The notes: a model not told the origin generated them from the sequence alone. Shown: positions 17,383 to 25,692, counted from the first letter of the stretch. The stretch is 43,518 nt of DNA from Clostridia bacterium (GCA_017441385.1 JAFRXY010000076.1:1-43518), one strand, 5' to 3'. Numbers and translations: made by a program.

Positions 17383-18813
17383 ATGAACACGCTTGACACC
17401 TTTCTGAAAAGCGCCTACGCAAAATGGCGCGACAACGATTATCTGCATCAGTCCGGCAGGACGGAGACTTACGGCAGCTTCACCGAAAAGGTGAATTACT
17501 TTGCGGCTTGCCTCCGTGAGAAGGGCTTTGCCGGAAAGAATATCGGCATATTCAGCCCGAACAGCATTGAATGGATGATTGCCGACATCGCCATCATGAA
17601 TTATGTCGGCGTGAGCGTCGGACTTTCCAAGGACTGGAAGTATGACGACCTGCTCTACGCCCTCAAAAAGTGCGATATTGCCTGCCTGCTCTATTCAGAG
17701 GTGAATGCTGAAATGATCGGGGCGGCGAAGTCGGTTTTTCCGGAGGTTGCTTTTATCTGTGTCGAGAAGGAATTTGAAAGCTGCGTTGCGGAGGGAAAGG
17801 TGCTGTGCGCGGAGCTTTTCACCCTGCCTACCAAGACCGACGGCGAAGCAGCCAAAATCGTCATGACAAGCGGTTCTACCTCTTTTCCCAAGGCCGTGCT
17901 GCTCTCCATCAAAAATATCTTTTCCGGTTGGGAGTCTCTTCAAAGAAGAATCCATGTCACTGAGGAGGATATCTGCTATCTCTTCCTGCCGCTGAGCCAC
18001 ACCTACGGTTCTATTTACAACTTTATCTATTCGCTTGTCTTCGGATTCAGGATATACCTTGCTGAGAACATCAAAACAATGGCGCAGGAGATGGGCGCAA
18101 TCCGGCCGACGCTTTTCTCTGCCGTGCCGATTGTCTTCATCAAGTTTCTGGAAGGCGCCAAGCAGTACGGCATTCCGGTCAAGATGCTGCTGGGCGGCCG
18201 GATCAAGTACCTGTTCTGCGGCGGCGCTGACCTCACGCTGGAACTGAGAAACAGCTACATTCAGCAGGGACTCTACCTGATGAACGCCTACGCCCTTTCC
18301 GAAACAGCTTCCGCCTTCAGTCTGGACTATCCGGGTGACAGCGTGCTGGACAGCGTGGGCACCCTTTTTGAAAATCTTGACGCAAAGGTCATTGCCCCCG
18401 GCGAAGACGGATACGGAGAGCTTGCGGTCAAAGGGGACAATGTCTTCATCGGCTACTACAACGACGAGGAAGCCACAAGGGCCGTGTTCGACAGCGAAGG
18501 ATATTTCCGTACGGGAGACATCGGCTGCATCAAAGACAAACATGTCTACGTCAGGGGCAGAAAGGACACCATGATCGTCCTTCCCAACGGTGAAAACGTA
18601 TCCTCCAACGCCCTTGTCCAAAAGATCAAGCAGACGGAACCTTCCATTCGCTCGGTCAAGCTGTATGTCCGGGACAACGCCCTGACGGCGGATATCTACA
18701 GCTCCGCGCAGTTGGATTGGGACAGCCTTATCGAAGCGCTCAATAACACCTTGCCGAAGTATGAGAGAATCAGGAAGTACAACATCGTCGATCCTTCGCT
18801 TCTCCTGAAATAA
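17383..18813 (+). CDS. AMP-forming acyl ligase (acyl-CoA synthetase family)
   Basis: A 476-residue adenylate-forming enzyme that activates a carboxylic acid as acyl-AMP. Core motifs: MTSGSTSFPKAVLLS (ATP loop, about residues 161-175), LPLSHTYGSIYN, FCGGADLT, YALSETASAF, GYFRTGDIG and GRKDTMIVLPNGENVSS. The C-terminal domain is short and the usual PKTxxGKIxR lysine motif is not evident: the chain ends LPKYERIRKYNIVDPSLLLK. This may mean thioester formation is altered or that adenylation alone is done. It closes the seven-gene operon; AAGGAG lies 7 nt before the ATG. The acid used is not predictable from sequence. Confidence 0.85.
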   Translation: MNTLDTFLKSAYAKWRDNDYLHQSGRTETYGSFTEKVNYFAACLREKGFAGKNIGIFSPNSIEWMIADIAIMNYVGVSVGLSKDWKYDDLLYALKKCDIACLLYSEVNAEMIGAAKSVFPEVAFICVEKEFESCVAEGKVLCAELFTLPTKTDGEAAKIVMTSGSTSFPKAVLLSIKNIFSGWESLQRRIHVTEEDICYLFLPLSHTYGSIYNFIYSLVFGFRIYLAENIKTMAQEMGAIRPTLFSAVPIVFIKFLEGAKQYGIPVKMLLGGRIKYLFCGGADLTLELRNSYIQQGLYLMNAYALSETASAFSLDYPGDSVLDSVGTLFENLDAKVIAPGEDGYGELAVKGDNVFIGYYNDEEATRAVFDSEGYFRTGDIGCIKDKHVYVRGRKDTMIVLPNGENVSSNALVQKIKQTEPSIRSVKLYVRDNALTADIYSSAQLDWDSLIEALNNTLPKYERIRKYNIVDPSLLLK

Positions 18814-18881
18814 CATAGTAGTTGATTATCATTTTGCAAGATGCAAATGGTACTTATTCATATTTTGCAAATTGAATGCAG

Positions 18882-18920
18882 AAAATGACTGTAAAAACGT
18901 GTTTTTTTGCAGTCGTTTTT
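18882..18920 (+). terminator. Intrinsic terminator of the seven-gene operon
   Basis: AAAATGACTG and CAGTCGTTTT enclose an inner A5/T6 pairing around CGTG, with the right arm ending in TTTTT. The stem is AT-rich but long. Confidence 0.65.
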
Positions 18921-18970
18921 GTATTGTTTTACAAAATTTCTTATTCGCCGTTTTTTTTGCTTAATTCTCG

Positions 18971-18999
18971 TTGACAAAACGTCGATATTGTGCTACTTT
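18971..18999 (+). promoter_or_regulatory. Promoter of the amino-acid ABC transporter
   Basis: Consensus TTGACA (18971-18976) and a weaker TACTTT (18994-18999) are spaced by 17 bp, upstream of the binding-protein gene. Confidence 0.6.
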
Positions 19000-19017
19000 A
19001 TTTCTTGCAGAATTTTA

Positions 19018-19047
19018 GCACTACAACGCTACAACGCGTTAAAGTGC
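19018..19047 (+). promoter_or_regulatory. Inverted repeat in the ABC transporter leader
   Basis: GCACTACAACGC (19018-19029) and GCGTTAAAGTGC (19036-19047) are complementary except for two central bases. The repeat lies just past the predicted transcription start, a usual place for a repressor operator or an mRNA stem. The regulator is not identified. Confidence 0.45.
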
Positions 19048-19085
19048 CGTTAATTCAGAAATTTTTTTGCAGGAGGAAAAGCACC

Positions 19086-19910
19086 ATGAAAAAAATCATT
19101 GCAACGCTCCTCGCCGCTTCCATGCTCTGCCTGAGCATTGTCGGCTGCGGCGGCAGCAAGCAGGACGATGTCAGCACACCTGAGAAAACGGGCACCGTTG
19201 ACATCAGCAACGTCAAGCTCATCAAGGAAGGCACTCTTACTGTTGGAATGGAGATCGGCTATCCCCCCTTCGAGGACAAGGCCGAGAATGGCGATCCCGT
19301 CGGTTACGACGTGGATCTGGTTTATGCCATCGCCGACAAACTGGGTCTGGAAGTCAACATCGTGGACACTGCCTTCGACGTGATTTTCGCGGGAATCGGC
19401 ACCAACTATGACTGCGTGGTTTCTGCTGTCACCATTACTGACGAACGCAGAGAGAACTGCCTCTTCTCTGATCCCTACATCGACAGCTATCAGGCAGTCG
19501 TCGTCAAGAAGGGCAGTAACATCAAGATCGAGTCGCTCAAGGATCTTTCCGGCAAGTCGGTCGGTCTTCAGGACGCCACCACTTCCAAGGCTCTGCTGGA
19601 GGATATGATCGGAACCGGCACCGTGACCGACTGCAAGATGGTTCCCTCCGAGAAGGTTCTCACTGTCTTTACCGCTCTGGACAACGGCGAGTATGATGTA
19701 GTGCTCTGCGACAGCCCTGTTGCTGACACCTACATCACCAACAATCCCGACACCTACGAGCTTGCGTTCCTCGATCAGGAGAATGTAGAGCAGTTCGGCG
19801 TGGCAATGGCCAAGACGGACGTCGATCTTCAGAAGGCCGTCAACGAGGCTATGAAGCAGCTTAAGGAAGAAGGCTTCTTTGAGGAAAATCAGGCAAAATG
19901 GTTTGCGTAA
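19086..19910 (+). CDS. Amino-acid ABC transporter substrate-binding lipoprotein
   Basis: A 274-residue periplasmic-binding-type protein anchored as a lipoprotein (signal ending IVGC, Cys at residue 21). The mature part follows the polar amino-acid binding family (SBP type 3): GTLTVGMEIGYPPFEDK, VGYDVDLVYAIADKLGL, AVTITDERRENCLFSDPY and DVVLCDSPVADTYI. ATG 19086 is chosen because AGGAGG stands just upstream; the open frame extends further but without a signal peptide. Permease and ATPase genes follow. The ligand is likely a polar amino acid such as glutamine or cystine, but not determined. Confidence 0.92.
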   Translation: MKKIIATLLAASMLCLSIVGCGGSKQDDVSTPEKTGTVDISNVKLIKEGTLTVGMEIGYPPFEDKAENGDPVGYDVDLVYAIADKLGLEVNIVDTAFDVIFAGIGTNYDCVVSAVTITDERRENCLFSDPYIDSYQAVVVKKGSNIKIESLKDLSGKSVGLQDATTSKALLEDMIGTGTVTDCKMVPSEKVLTVFTALDNGEYDVVLCDSPVADTYITNNPDTYELAFLDQENVEQFGVAMAKTDVDLQKAVNEAMKQLKEEGFFEENQAKWFA

Positions 19911-19920
19911 AAAAATAGTG

Positions 19921-20002
19921 AACAGAGGTAAGTGACTCTGTTTTCTACAGATTAATTATCCCAAAAAAAGGCACATGGCGGCGGTTTTCGCTGTGTGCCT
20001 TT
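19921..20002 (+). promoter_or_regulatory. Two intercistronic hairpins after the binding-protein gene
   Basis: AACAGAG (19921-19927) pairs with CTCTGTT (19936-19942), and AAAGGCAC (19967-19974) pairs with GTGCCTTT (19995-20002). The second is followed by AATTGGTTTTT. Such stems often protect the upstream message or partly stop transcription, giving more binding protein than permease. Confidence 0.6.
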
Positions 20003-20044
20003 AATTGGTTTTTACACAACTAACGGAACAGAAGGTGTTATCAA

Positions 20045-21112
20045 ATGAAAAATTCAAAAATTGCGTCATTCTTTAAGGGGCTGCTTTCCTTATTTGACGT
20101 GAGAAAGTGGGAGCGCAAATCCAAAATTATCGCGGTTGTGTTGCTATCGCTCTTTGTTGCCGCAACGGCATTTGCCTTTGTCAAGCCGAGCGAACAGGAA
20201 CTCATGGACAGCGCGTCCCAGAAAATCCGTTCCGAACTGAAAAAGGACGAAACGCGGTCCCGCCGTCAGGTCGCCATCACTTACAATGATCTCTATTTCA
20301 TCAATTACGCTTCCTTCTCCACTTCAGGCGTGAAGGGCATCAGTGAAAAATACGTCGGCTTTGCGGGCAGCGTCCATGCCGCCGACGAAGGCGCGTGGAA
20401 TGTCACCGGACAGTTCATCAATTACACCTACCGCATGCTGGGCTGCGGTCAGAGTGTGCTCTACGGCGCGAAGCTGACGATCCTGCTCACTACCATCAGT
20501 ATTGTCTGCGGTCTTTTCATCGCTGTATTTCTGGCGCTGGGCAAGATATCCAAAAATCCCATTATCAGTCTGCCCTGCCGTGCCTATATCTTTTTCTTCC
20601 GCGGAACGCCGCTCATGATTCAGATATTCTGCATCTATCTGGCGGTGCCCGGTATCTTTGAAGGATTCAGCTGGCGCAGCCTGTTTGATAACAATGACCC
20701 GGAAGGCGTTTTCAAAGGTGCGTTCGTGGCCGCCTGTATTGCTTTCGTGCTCAACAGCGCCGCCTACTGTGCCGAAATCGTCCGTGCAGCCGTGGAATCC
20801 ATTGACAAGGGGCAGTACGAAGCCGCTAAGGCGCTGGGTATGAGTTACGGACAGACCATGAGCAAGATTATTATTCCCCAGTCGGCACGCAGAATGATTC
20901 CTCCGGTTTGTAATGAATTTGTCATGATGATCAAGGACGCTTCACTGGTGTTCGTTATCGGATTAATGGACATTACCACCATCTCCAAGACCATTTCCGC
21001 CAGCGGCTCTTACTTGGTATTCATTCCGGCGCTGGTGATTTATCTCATTATTACCGCGTTCTTCACCTATATCTTCGGCAAGATCGAGAAGAAATTCTCG
21101 GTGTATGAATAA
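20045..21112 (+). CDS. Amino-acid ABC transporter permease
   Basis: A 355-residue inner-membrane permease of the His/Glu/Gln/Arg/opine family. The cytoplasmic EAA loop is YEAAKALGMSYGQTMSKII, preceded by YIFFFRGTPLMIQIF and followed by CNEFVMMIKDASLVFVIG, all family-typical. It is longer than the usual 220-250 residues because of an N-terminal region with an extra membrane segment and a polar stretch (about residues 30-135). It works with the 19086 binding protein and the 21128 ATPase. Confidence 0.92.
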   Translation: MKNSKIASFFKGLLSLFDVRKWERKSKIIAVVLLSLFVAATAFAFVKPSEQELMDSASQKIRSELKKDETRSRRQVAITYNDLYFINYASFSTSGVKGISEKYVGFAGSVHAADEGAWNVTGQFINYTYRMLGCGQSVLYGAKLTILLTTISIVCGLFIAVFLALGKISKNPIISLPCRAYIFFFRGTPLMIQIFCIYLAVPGIFEGFSWRSLFDNNDPEGVFKGAFVAACIAFVLNSAAYCAEIVRAAVESIDKGQYEAAKALGMSYGQTMSKIIIPQSARRMIPPVCNEFVMMIKDASLVFVIGLMDITTISKTISASGSYLVFIPALVIYLIITAFFTYIFGKIEKKFSVYE

Positions 21113-21127
21113 AGGAGGGATTTTGCC

Positions 21128-21886
21128 ATGTCAATGATTCGCACCGAACATGTCAGCAAGAAATTCGGACATCTGGAAGTTCTCAAGGATGTGAACCTGA
21201 CGGTGGAAAACGGCGAAGTGATCTGCATCATCGGCCCGTCCGGCGCCGGCAAATCCACTTTCCTGCGTTCCCTCAACCAGTTGGAAATGATTACCGGCGG
21301 CAAGATTTTCATCGAGGATGAGCTGTTCCTCCACCGTGAGCACGACCGCACTGTTGACAGCATCGACAAGGACAAGCACAAAGCGCTCATGCTGGAAATG
21401 GGCATGGTATTCCAGCATTTCAATCTCTTCCCTCACAAGACCGTGCTGGAAAATCTCATGCTGGCGCCTATGACTGTCAAAGGCATGAATCAGACGGAGA
21501 TCGAGCCGCTGGCTCGTCAGCTGCTGGAAGAAGTGGGTCTTTCCGACAAAGCGGACGAATATCCTTCCAAGCTTTCGGGCGGACAGAAGCAGCGTGTCGC
21601 CATTGCCCGCGCCCTTGCCATGCAGCCCAAGATCATGCTCTTTGACGAGCCGACCTCCGCCCTTGATCCGGAATTGGTGGGCGAAGTGCTCAACGTCATG
21701 AAAAAACTCGCCGAGGAAGGCATGACCATGCTGTGCGTCACCCACGAAATGGGATTTGCCCGTGAAGTGGCGGACAAGGTGGTATTCATGGCGGACGGTA
21801 TCATCATGGAGGAAGGCAAGCCTGAGGAGCTATTCAATAACCCCCAGAATCCCAGAACCAAGCAATTCCTGCAAAGTATACTTTAA
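21128..21886 (+). CDS. glnQ: Amino-acid ABC transporter ATP-binding protein (GlnQ-like)
   Basis: A 252-residue ABC ATPase. Walker A is GPSGAGKST, the signature is [15 protein letters not shown], Walker B is [14 protein letters not shown], and the switch His is in CVTHEMGFA. This is the polar amino-acid (GlnQ/ArtP) type. It begins 15 bp after the permease with GGAGGG just upstream, so permease and ATPase are cotranscribed. The terminator at 21908 ends the unit. Slightly longer than GlnQ of E. coli owing to a short insertion after [12 protein letters not shown]. Confidence 0.93.
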   Translation: MSMIRTEHVSKKFGHLEVLKDVNLTVENGEVICIIGPSGAGKSTFLRSLNQLEMITGGKIFIEDELFLHREHDRTVDSIDKDKHKALMLEMGMVFQHFNLFPHKTVLENLMLAPMTVKGMNQTEIEPLARQLLEEVGLSDKADEYPSKLSGGQKQRVAIARALAMQPKIMLFDEPTSALDPELVGEVLNVMKKLAEEGMTMLCVTHEMGFAREVADKVVFMADGIIMEEGKPEELFNNPQNPRTKQFLQSIL

Positions 21887-21907
21887 TGATCCAATTTACC
21901 AATCATT

Positions 21908-21953
21908 GCGCCGCTATCAGACTCGGAGCCGAGCGAATTAGCGGCGCTTTTTT
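21908..21953 (+). terminator. Intrinsic terminator of the ABC transporter operon
   Basis: GCGCCGCTA (21908-21916) and TAGCGGCGC (21939-21947) form a perfect 9-bp stem with an inner CTCGG/CCGAG stem, followed by TTTTTT. Confidence 0.9.
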
Positions 21954-21972
21954 AAAAAATCCGGAGGATAAA

Positions 21973-22935
21973 ATGAAAAATTCAAAACAGATACGCGCGA
22001 CCTTTCTGCTGATGCTGACAGCCGTCATATGGGGACTGGCCTTTGTGGCACAGGAGGTAGGCGCTGCATTCCTTGGCACATTCTCATTCAACGGAATCAG
22101 ATTTATGCTGGGCGCGGTGTCGCTGATTCCTGTCATTCTGCTCTTTGAGCGGGAAAAGATGAACGGAGCCAAACGGAAAAAGCTGTTCGTCAGCTCCCTT
22201 GTGGCGGGTACAGTGCTGTTTCTCGCCTCCGCTCTTCAGCAGTACGGTGTGCAGCTGGGTACTCCGGCAGGAAAAGCGGGATTTATTACCGGGCTTTACA
22301 CCGTCATCGTTCCGATTCTTTCCCTGATCCTTTTCCGCAAAAAGACACACCTTCTTGTGTGGGCTGGCGCGGTGCTGGCTGTGGCGGGACTGCTGCTCCT
22401 TAATCTCGACGAGAACTTCAATCTGGTGATTGGCGCGGGCGAATGCTGTCTGATAGCCGGATCGGTCATGTGGGCGGTGCATATTCTGGTGATCGACCGG
22501 TTTGTCACTTCCGTCAGTCCACTGAAATTCTCAGCGGGTCAGTTTACCGTCTGCGGCATCGAAAGTCTGCTATGTGCATTTCTGTGGGAAAATATGAGCC
22601 TTTCCGCCATTCAGTCCGCGGCTGTCCCGCTCTTTTACGGAGGAATTATGTCTGTCGGTGTCGCCTATACCTGTCAGGCATTGGGTCAGAAGGATTCCGA
22701 TCCGACCGTGGCTGCCATTGTATTTTCCATGGAATCGGTGTTCAGCGTGATCGGCGGTGTGCTGATTCTTCATGCCCGCATGGCATGGCAGGCATACGCG
22801 GGCTGTGCGCTCATTTTTGCCGGAATTATCATCGCGCAGCTTACCCCCAGCGGAAAAAAAGAAGAAAACAGCCGGCTTGTCTTCACACAAACCGAAACCG
22901 GCAAGAAGCGCATGGAGCTTCCGGCGAAAGTGTAA
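21973..22935 (+). CDS. DMT-superfamily (EamA) permease
   Basis: A 320-residue membrane protein with about ten hydrophobic segments in two EamA halves: TAVIWGLAFVAQEVGA with FNGIRFMLGAV in the first, and IAGSVMWAVHILVIDRF with AAIVFSMESVFSVIGG in the second. Members export metabolites or amino acids; the substrate cannot be read here. The start at 21973 has GGAGG 5 nt upstream; an upstream in-frame ATG at 21886 would overlap the ATPase stop and run through its terminator. The gene ends 9 bp before the MITE. Confidence 0.88.
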   Translation: MKNSKQIRATFLLMLTAVIWGLAFVAQEVGAAFLGTFSFNGIRFMLGAVSLIPVILLFEREKMNGAKRKKLFVSSLVAGTVLFLASALQQYGVQLGTPAGKAGFITGLYTVIVPILSLILFRKKTHLLVWAGAVLAVAGLLLLNLDENFNLVIGAGECCLIAGSVMWAVHILVIDRFVTSVSPLKFSAGQFTVCGIESLLCAFLWENMSLSAIQSAAVPLFYGGIMSVGVAYTCQALGQKDSDPTVAAIVFSMESVFSVIGGVLILHARMAWQAYAGCALIFAGIIIAQLTPSGKKEENSRLVFTQTETGKKRMELPAKV

Positions 22936-22944
22936 CTGTCATAA

Positions 22945-23105
22945 GAGCCTGTTCAGAATCTCTCCACGCACGTCTGGCTGGCATCTTTTCCGCCATATTT
23001 TGCCAAAATCCTCGTTAATACACAAAGTATTGCCTGCGATTTTGGCTTCATCTGGCGAAAAATCTGGCTGCGCCATCCGCACACGCGGAGATTCTGAACA
23101 GGCTC
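22945..23105. mobile_element. Complete palindromic MITE (copy 2)
   Basis: A 161-bp non-coding element. The ends are perfect 18-bp inverted repeats (GAGCCTGTTCAGAATCTC), flanked by TAA on both sides (22942-22944 and 23106-23108), a 3-bp target duplication of the TNA type. The interior is also symmetric: GCCAAAATC pairs with GATTTTGGC and AATAC (23017-23021) with GTATT (23027-23031) around a 5-nt loop at the exact centre. The whole element can form one long imperfect hairpin. TNA duplications are known for some IS5-group transposases, a plausible but unproven mobiliser. Confidence 0.9.
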
Positions 23106-23128
23106 TAAGAAGAAGGAGAAAAGATAAA

Positions 23129-23653
23129 ATGGATTTGATACCAAGTTTTTCTGTAGACCATACGGCAATCGTTCCCGGCATTTTTACAAGCCGTGTTGAT
23201 ACGGTCGGCGGATGTGCGGTCACAACATATGATATAAGGCTGACAAGACCGAACAGGGAACCTGCCGTTGATGTCGCGGCAATGCATTCTCTGGAACACA
23301 TCATAGCGACTTACCTGAGAAATGAACCCGACTGGAAGGAGGAGGTCATTTACTGGGGGCCGATGGGCTGTCTGACGGGATTTTACCTTATTCTCAAAGG
23401 CGGCAGGACTCCCCGCGAAATCTATGACCTGATCGTCAACGCGTTCCGCTCGGTGGACAATGCGTTGAGCGTTCCGGGCACCACTCCCGCGAACTGCGGG
23501 AATTATCTGATGCATAATCTGGGAATGGCGCAGTGGTATGCATCCAGATTTGCGGATTATCTCGTGGACAACGCTGATCATCCGGAAATTTTTGAATATC
23601 CTAAGGCGGAAAGACTTATTACGGACGAAGGACAGCGATTTTACGATTCATAA
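23129..23653 (+). CDS. luxS: S-ribosylhomocysteine lyase (LuxS)
   Basis: Cleaves S-ribosylhomocysteine to homocysteine and the AI-2 precursor in the activated methyl cycle. The 174-residue protein has the metal motif HSLEH (H53, E56, H57) and the third ligand C123 in ANCGNYL, together with GPMGCLTGFYLI. The start at 23129 is chosen because AAGGAG lies at 23112-23117 and the protein then begins MDLIPSFSVDHTAIVPGI as in other LuxS. The MITE ends a few bases before this ribosome binding site, so the gene's promoter must be inside or beyond the element. No terminator is obvious after it. Confidence 0.96.
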   Translation: MDLIPSFSVDHTAIVPGIFTSRVDTVGGCAVTTYDIRLTRPNREPAVDVAAMHSLEHIIATYLRNEPDWKEEVIYWGPMGCLTGFYLILKGGRTPREIYDLIVNAFRSVDNALSVPGTTPANCGNYLMHNLGMAQWYASRFADYLVDNADHPEIFEYPKAERLITDEGQRFYDS

Positions 23654-23707
23654 GGAAGTTGTTACCTGTCTTTGTAAAAAAATATGATCGGATGGTAGGC
23701 TTATATA

Positions 23708-23736
23708 TTGACTTTTACTAATAATTATGGTAAACT
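23708..23736 (+). promoter_or_regulatory. Promoter of the dTDP-sugar genes
   Basis: TTGACT (23708-23713) and TAAACT (23731-23736) have a 17-bp spacer, upstream of rfbA. Its presence supports starting rfbA at 23814 rather than at the far upstream in-frame ATG 23727. Confidence 0.6.
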
Positions 23737-23813
23737 CAAATCATTATGTGGATTTTGTGGACTATACTGTGTTTCAGATATCCCTACTCTGTGAAAAAAG
23801 GAAAATGAGAAAA

Positions 23814-24695
23814 ATGAAAGGTATTGTTTTATCAGGAGGAAGCGGTACACGCTTGTATCCGATTACCAAAAGCTTTACAAAGCAGCTGCTGCCGATTTAC
23901 GACAAGCCAATGATCTATTATCCGATTTCCGTGCTTCTTCTTGCCGGAATCAGCGATATCCTGATTATTACCACTCCCGACGATGTTCATCTTTATAAAA
24001 AGCTGCTGGGAGACGGCAGTCAGTTAGGCGTCCGTTTTTCCTATAAGGTGCAGGAGCAGCCTAAAGGAATTGCCCAGGCGTTTCTTGTGGGCGCGGATTT
24101 CATTGGCGACGACAATGTTTGCCTTGTTCTCGGGGACAATATTTTCCACGGAAGCTCTCTTGTAGACCGGCTGAAAGAAGCGGTAGACAATAAGAAGGGC
24201 GCAACGATTTTCGGTTATCCCGTGAAGAATCCAAGAGAATTCGGCGTTGCTGAATTCGACGAAAACGGAAAGGTGATTGAAATTGTCGAAAAGCCCGAAA
24301 ATCCGAAATCCAATTTCGCCGTCCCCGGTCTGTACTTTTACGACAACAAGGTAATTGAAATTGCCTCCGGAATTACCCCCTCTTATCGCGGAGAGCTGGA
24401 AATAACCTCCGTCAACAATGAATACATACGCAGAGGCGAGCTGAATATTGTCCGGTTCGGCAGGGGAATGGCATGGCTTGATACAGGAACTCCGACTGGA
24501 ATGCTGAAAGCGGCGGAGTATGTTGAAACGGTTCAGGAACGTCAGGGATACTATATTGCCTGTCTGGAAGAAATCGCTTGGCGGAGCGGATTCATTGATA
24601 CCGATCAGCTGATCAGGCTGGGCAGCGTCCTGAAAAAAACCGATTACGGTCAGTACATTCTTTCTTTGGCCAATAACATTGATGGGGGAAAATAA
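23814..24695 (+). CDS. rfbA: Glucose-1-phosphate thymidylyltransferase (RmlA)
   Basis: Makes dTDP-glucose from dTTP and glucose-1-phosphate. The 293-residue protein opens with the nucleotidyltransferase motif MKGIVLSGGSGTRLYP and shows QLLPIYDKPMIYYPISVL, LVLGDNIFHG, VEKPENPKSNFAVPGLYFYD and RGMAWLDTGTP, all standard for RmlA. ATG 23814 is preferred to 23805 because AAAGGA lies 11 nt upstream rather than 2. It is followed 4 bp later by rfbB. Confidence 0.96.
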   Translation: MKGIVLSGGSGTRLYPITKSFTKQLLPIYDKPMIYYPISVLLLAGISDILIITTPDDVHLYKKLLGDGSQLGVRFSYKVQEQPKGIAQAFLVGADFIGDDNVCLVLGDNIFHGSSLVDRLKEAVDNKKGATIFGYPVKNPREFGVAEFDENGKVIEIVEKPENPKSNFAVPGLYFYDNKVIEIASGITPSYRGELEITSVNNEYIRRGELNIVRFGRGMAWLDTGTPTGMLKAAEYVETVQERQGYYIACLEEIAWRSGFIDTDQLIRLGSVLKKTDYGQYILSLANNIDGGK

Positions 24696-24699
24696 AGCA

Positions 24700-25692
24700 A
24701 TGACGTATATTGTTACGGGCGGCGCCGGTTTTATCGGTTCCAATTTTATTCAGTATCTGCTGGACAAGCAGAGGGGGGACAGAGTTGTCTGTCTGGATAA
24801 GCTTACATATGCAGGGGATATTTCCACTGTACAAAGATTTGATGCAGATGAAAACTTCCGGTTTGTGAAAGCGGATATCTGCGACCGTGAGGCTGTTTTT
24901 GCATTATTTGAAGAAGAGAAGCCGGACTTCGTCGTCAATTTTGCCGCCGAAAGTCATGTTGACCGCTCAATTTTGCATCCCGACATCTTCCTCCAAACCA
25001 ACATTATGGGAACGCAGGTACTTATGGACGCTTCGCTTGCTTACGGAGTAAAACGGTATCATCAGGTATCCACGGATGAGGTTTACGGAGATCTTCCGCT
25101 GGATCGCCCTGACCTTATGTTCACAGAGGAAACCCCCATACGCTGTTCAAGCCCGTATTCGGCATCAAAGGCGTCAGCCGATCTGCTGGTACTGGCTTAT
25201 CACCGTACATTCGGGCTGCCGGTATCCGTTTCCCGCTGCTCCAACAATTACGGGCCGTATCATTTTCCCGAGAAGCTCATTCCTCTCATGATCATTAAAG
25301 CCATGCATAACGAACCTCTGCCTGTCTACGGCAAAGGAGCAAATGTGCGTGACTGGCTCTATGTGGAAGATCATTGCAGCGCAATTGATCTGGTCATTAC
25401 CAAAGGCAGACCGGGTGAGATTTACAACGTGGGAGGACACAACGAACGGGATAACCTCACCGTTGTAAAGACGATTCTGAGCATACTTGGCAAAGATGAA
25501 AGCCTGATTTCCTTTGTGCAGGACAGAAAGGGACATGATCTCAGGTATGCCATTGATCCTTCCAAAATCAGCCGTGAATTGAATTGGATTCCAAAGACCG
25601 ATTTTGACATGGGACTCAGGAAGACGGTTGAGTGGTACATCGCCAATCAGGATTGGTGGAAGCCTTTGCTTGACAGAAGCAAACTCAACTGA
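24700..25692 (+). CDS. rfbB: dTDP-glucose 4,6-dehydratase (RmlB)
   Basis: Converts dTDP-glucose to dTDP-4-keto-6-deoxyglucose. A 330-residue extended SDR with NAD motif TGGAGFIGSNF, FAAESHVDRSI, STDEVYGDL and the catalytic YSASK (Y153, K157), then RCSNNYGPYHFPEKLIPL. The start at 24700 follows GGGGGAA; the upstream in-frame ATG at 24679 lies inside rfbA. No rfbC or rfbD follows, so dTDP-rhamnose is not the product here; the aminotransferase downstream points to a 4-amino sugar. Confidence 0.95.
   Translation: MTYIVTGGAGFIGSNFIQYLLDKQRGDRVVCLDKLTYAGDISTVQRFDADENFRFVKADICDREAVFALFEEEKPDFVVNFAAESHVDRSILHPDIFLQTNIMGTQVLMDASLAYGVKRYHQVSTDEVYGDLPLDRPDLMFTEETPIRCSSPYSASKASADLLVLAYHRTFGLPVSVSRCSNNYGPYHFPEKLIPLMIIKAMHNEPLPVYGKGANVRDWLYVEDHCSAIDLVITKGRPGEIYNVGGHNERDNLTVVKTILSILGKDESLISFVQDRKGHDLRYAIDPSKISRELNWIPKTDFDMGLRKTVEWYIANQDWWKPLLDRSKLN

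Noticed and set aside
16313-17422. A 369-codon open frame on the minus strand
   Set aside because: It is the antisense shadow of the GNAT-like gene. It has no ribosome binding site, no recognisable motif and would disrupt a tightly packed operon.
22772-23128. An upstream extension of luxS through the MITE
   Set aside because: It would overlap the DMT permease gene and translate the MITE; LuxS homology begins at 23129, which has its own ribosome binding site.
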